8,562 nucleotides of DNA from Oscillospiraceae bacterium (GTDB taxonomy: Bacteria; Bacillota; Clostridia; Saccharofermentanales; Saccharofermentanaceae), in assembly GCA_902803695.1 (NCBI GenBank), contig CADCQX010000208.1:1-8562 (forward strand), given 5' to 3'. This document shows positions 7,643-8,562 of this stretch, piece by piece. The position numbers were made by a program, and so were the translations under genes. The notes under the pieces are model-generated. The model ran no database searches and was not told the origin of the DNA. It worked only from the letters and a program-made list of their open reading frames with translations. Positions within the stretch are counted from its first letter, which is position 1; every line of letters starts with the position of its first letter.

Positions 7643-7671
7643 ATTATAAGTTAGTTACCACTAACCGTCAA
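7643..7671 (-). promoter_or_regulatory. Near-consensus sigma-A promoter of the ABC transporter operon
   Basis: On the minus strand the -35 box is TTGACG (7671-7666, 5 of 6 matches), the spacer is exactly 17 bases, and the -10 box is TATAAT (7648-7643). The start is expected near 7636, about 35 bases before the ATG of the ATPase. Such a strong promoter would be highly active unless repressed, in keeping with the palindromes that overlap it. Confidence 0.8.
7650..7665. promoter_or_regulatory. Second perfect inverted repeat, within the -35/-10 spacer
   Basis: GTTAGT (7650-7655) and ACTAAC (7660-7665) are exact reverse complements around TACC. The 16-base site fills the promoter spacer almost completely, an effective place for a repressor. 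Its half-site differs from that of the larger palindrome at 7620-7641, so it may bind a different protein; a 6-base arm could also arise by chance. Confidence 0.45.
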
Positions 7672-7737
7672 TTGATAACATATGTACACTTTTCACATAT
7701 TCTTTAGTCATAAGAGTTGTATTTTTCGAAAAAGAGC

Positions 7738-7765
7738 AAAAAAAGACCGCCATAAAGGCGGTCTT
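7738..7765 (-). terminator. Rho-independent terminator after the 2-oxoacid oxidoreductase operon
   Basis: In the transcript sense, AAGACCGCC (7765-7757) and GGCGGTCTT (7751-7743) form a perfect 9-bp GC-rich stem with a TTTAT loop, followed by a run of T (from 7744 down to 7738). It lies 22 bases beyond the gamma-subunit stop and separates that operon from the ABC promoter about 70 bases further on. Confidence 0.95.
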
Positions 7766-7787
7766 CGATAAATCCTATTTAGAAGGA

Positions 7788-8327
7788 TTACTTCGCGTAG
7801 GAAGCACCCTTGTCGAAAGCATTGAGGTTTCCAGGAATCTTGTTGTGGTGTCTCTCAGGAAGAACTTCCTTAAGAGAAGACTCAAAAGAATCACGTGAGA
7901 AACAGCCTGTAGCCTTTGAAAGACAACCGAGCATTGAGATCGTAGCAAACTGCATGTTACCGAGCTCAGAAGCAATATCAGAAGCCGGCATAGCGATGAA
8001 GTTGATGTCTGTTCTTGTAGGCTGGATGTGGATCAATGAAGAGTCAATGATCAGATATCCGCCCGGCTTCAAAGAAGCCTCAAACTTCTCCATGGAAGGC
8101 TGGTTCAAACAGATAACTACGTCTGCGTCATTGATAACAGGTGAACCGATAGGCTCATCGGAGATAACAACGGAACAGTTAGCCGTACCGCCACGCAGCT
8201 CAGGTCCGTATGAAGGGAACCATGATACTTCCTTGCCCTCGTACAAAGCAGCCTCAGCTGCCATCTTACCTGCGGAAAGGATACCCTGTCCGCCGAATCC
8301 TGCGAGAATTACGGAAAAATCGATCAT
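7788..8327 (-). CDS. 2-oxoacid:ferredoxin oxidoreductase, gamma subunit
   Basis: This 179-residue protein is the gamma subunit (POR family, PF01558 type) of a ferredoxin-dependent 2-oxoacid oxidoreductase, which oxidatively decarboxylates a 2-oxoacid to an acyl-CoA and reduces ferredoxin in anaerobes. The family marks are AGFGGQGILSAGKMAAEAA (9-27) near the N-terminus and SYGPELRGGTANCSVVIS (39-56), plus the conserved ADVVICLNQPS stretch near 68-78. The stand-alone short gamma subunit and the linked beta gene fit the 2-oxoglutarate (Kor) or branched-chain (Vor) type rather than a single-chain pyruvate enzyme; which 2-oxoacid is used cannot be told here. The start is ATG 8327 with GGAGGTG 5 bases upstream. 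It overlaps the beta-subunit stop as ATGA, implying translational coupling. An upstream in-frame start would run far into the beta gene and is rejected. Confidence 0.93.
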   Translation of the reverse strand: MIDFSVILAGFGGQGILSAGKMAAEAALYEGKEVSWFPSYGPELRGGTANCSVVISDEPIGSPVINDADVVICLNQPSMEKFEASLKPGGYLIIDSSLIHIQPTRTDINFIAMPASDIASELGNMQFATISMLGCLSKATGCFSRDSFESSLKEVLPERHHNKIPGNLNAFDKGASYAK

Positions 8328-8562
8328 GCTTTCACCTCCTCGTTTGTTGTGTCCTTGAAACATCCGAGAGGATACTGAGGGATCATCTTTTCCTTGAGCC
8401 ACTCCATAGCGTCGCAAGGCTCTTTACCCCAGTTAGTAGGACATGTGGAAAGGAACTCGACAAATGCAAATCCCTTGCCGCTCATCTGAACCTCGAAAGC
8501 CTTCTTGATAGCCTTCTTGGCATTCATGATGTTCTTATAGTCTGTGAGGCATACACGCTCAA
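8324..8562 (-). CDS. 2-oxoacid:ferredoxin oxidoreductase, beta subunit (C-terminal part only)
   Basis: Only the last 78 residues are visible; the gene begins outside the window and the frame is open through the edge, so the Met at 8527 is internal. The beta subunit carries thiamine diphosphate and works with the alpha and gamma subunits. The visible part shows the family's C-terminal region, with KNIMNAKKAIKKAFEVQMSG, GFAFVEFLSTCPTNWG and MIPQYPLGCFKD. The thiamine-diphosphate-binding motif itself lies beyond the edge. The TGA stop overlaps the gamma-subunit start as ATGA. The alpha subunit, and perhaps a small ferredoxin subunit, would be expected further upstream, beyond coordinate 8562. 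Confidence 0.92.
   Translation of the reverse strand, partial: ERVCLTDYKNIMNAKKAIKKAFEVQMSGKGFAFVEFLSTCPTNWGKEPCDAMEWLKEKMIPQYPLGCFKDTTNEEVKA

Noticed and set aside
7771..7789. Small inverted repeat AATCCT/AGGATT at the gamma-subunit stop codon
   Set aside because: The stem is short and AT-rich with no T-run of its own, and the real terminator lies immediately beyond it.
8328..8417. Extended N-terminus for the gamma subunit beginning inside the beta-subunit gene
   Set aside because: The extra 30 residues are the beta gene read in another frame; the ATG at 8327 has a strong SD and the family's normal N-terminus.

Overview
The window looks like a chromosomal segment from an anaerobic, low-to-mid GC Gram-positive bacterium of the Clostridia type. 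The supporting signs are a GlgC/GlgD pair for ADP-glucose synthesis, a ferredoxin-type 2-oxoacid oxidoreductase, strong GGAGG ribosome binding sites, near-consensus sigma-A promoters and ordinary use of TGA as stop. The order or genus cannot be fixed from the sequence alone. Every gene lies on the minus strand, so transcription runs from high to low coordinates, and both window ends cut through a gene. No stretch longer than about 265 bases lacks a gene. I see no tRNA, rRNA, CRISPR array, insertion sequence or phage remnant.

In transcription order there are three units. (1) 8562-7788 is the end of a 2-oxoacid:ferredoxin oxidoreductase operon: the C-terminal part of the beta subunit, then the gamma subunit joined to it by an ATGA overlap, closed by a textbook terminator at 7738-7765. 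(2) 7671-4160 is an ABC transporter operon. It has a near-consensus promoter overlapped by two perfect palindromes, a LolD/MacB-type ATPase, and an 881-residue permease that looks like two MacB-like units fused, with an unusual acidic helical insert in its first outer domain. It ends in a terminator at 4160-4203. (3) 4029-1 is a glycogen synthesis operon, glgB-glgC-glgD. Its promoter -10 box sits inside a perfect 9-9-9 inverted repeat, and the genes are separated by exactly 19 bases at both junctions. GlgC makes ADP-glucose, helped by the catalytically degenerate GlgD, and GlgB introduces alpha-1,6 branches into the growing glucan. No glycogen synthase lies in the window; it may lie beyond coordinate 1 or elsewhere.

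Most of this is ordinary metabolism. The features most worth a second look are the 58-residue histone H1-like Lys/Ala tail on GlgB, the perfect operator-like palindromes over both promoters, and the acidic helical insert in the permease. I do not see clear evidence of a wholly new system.
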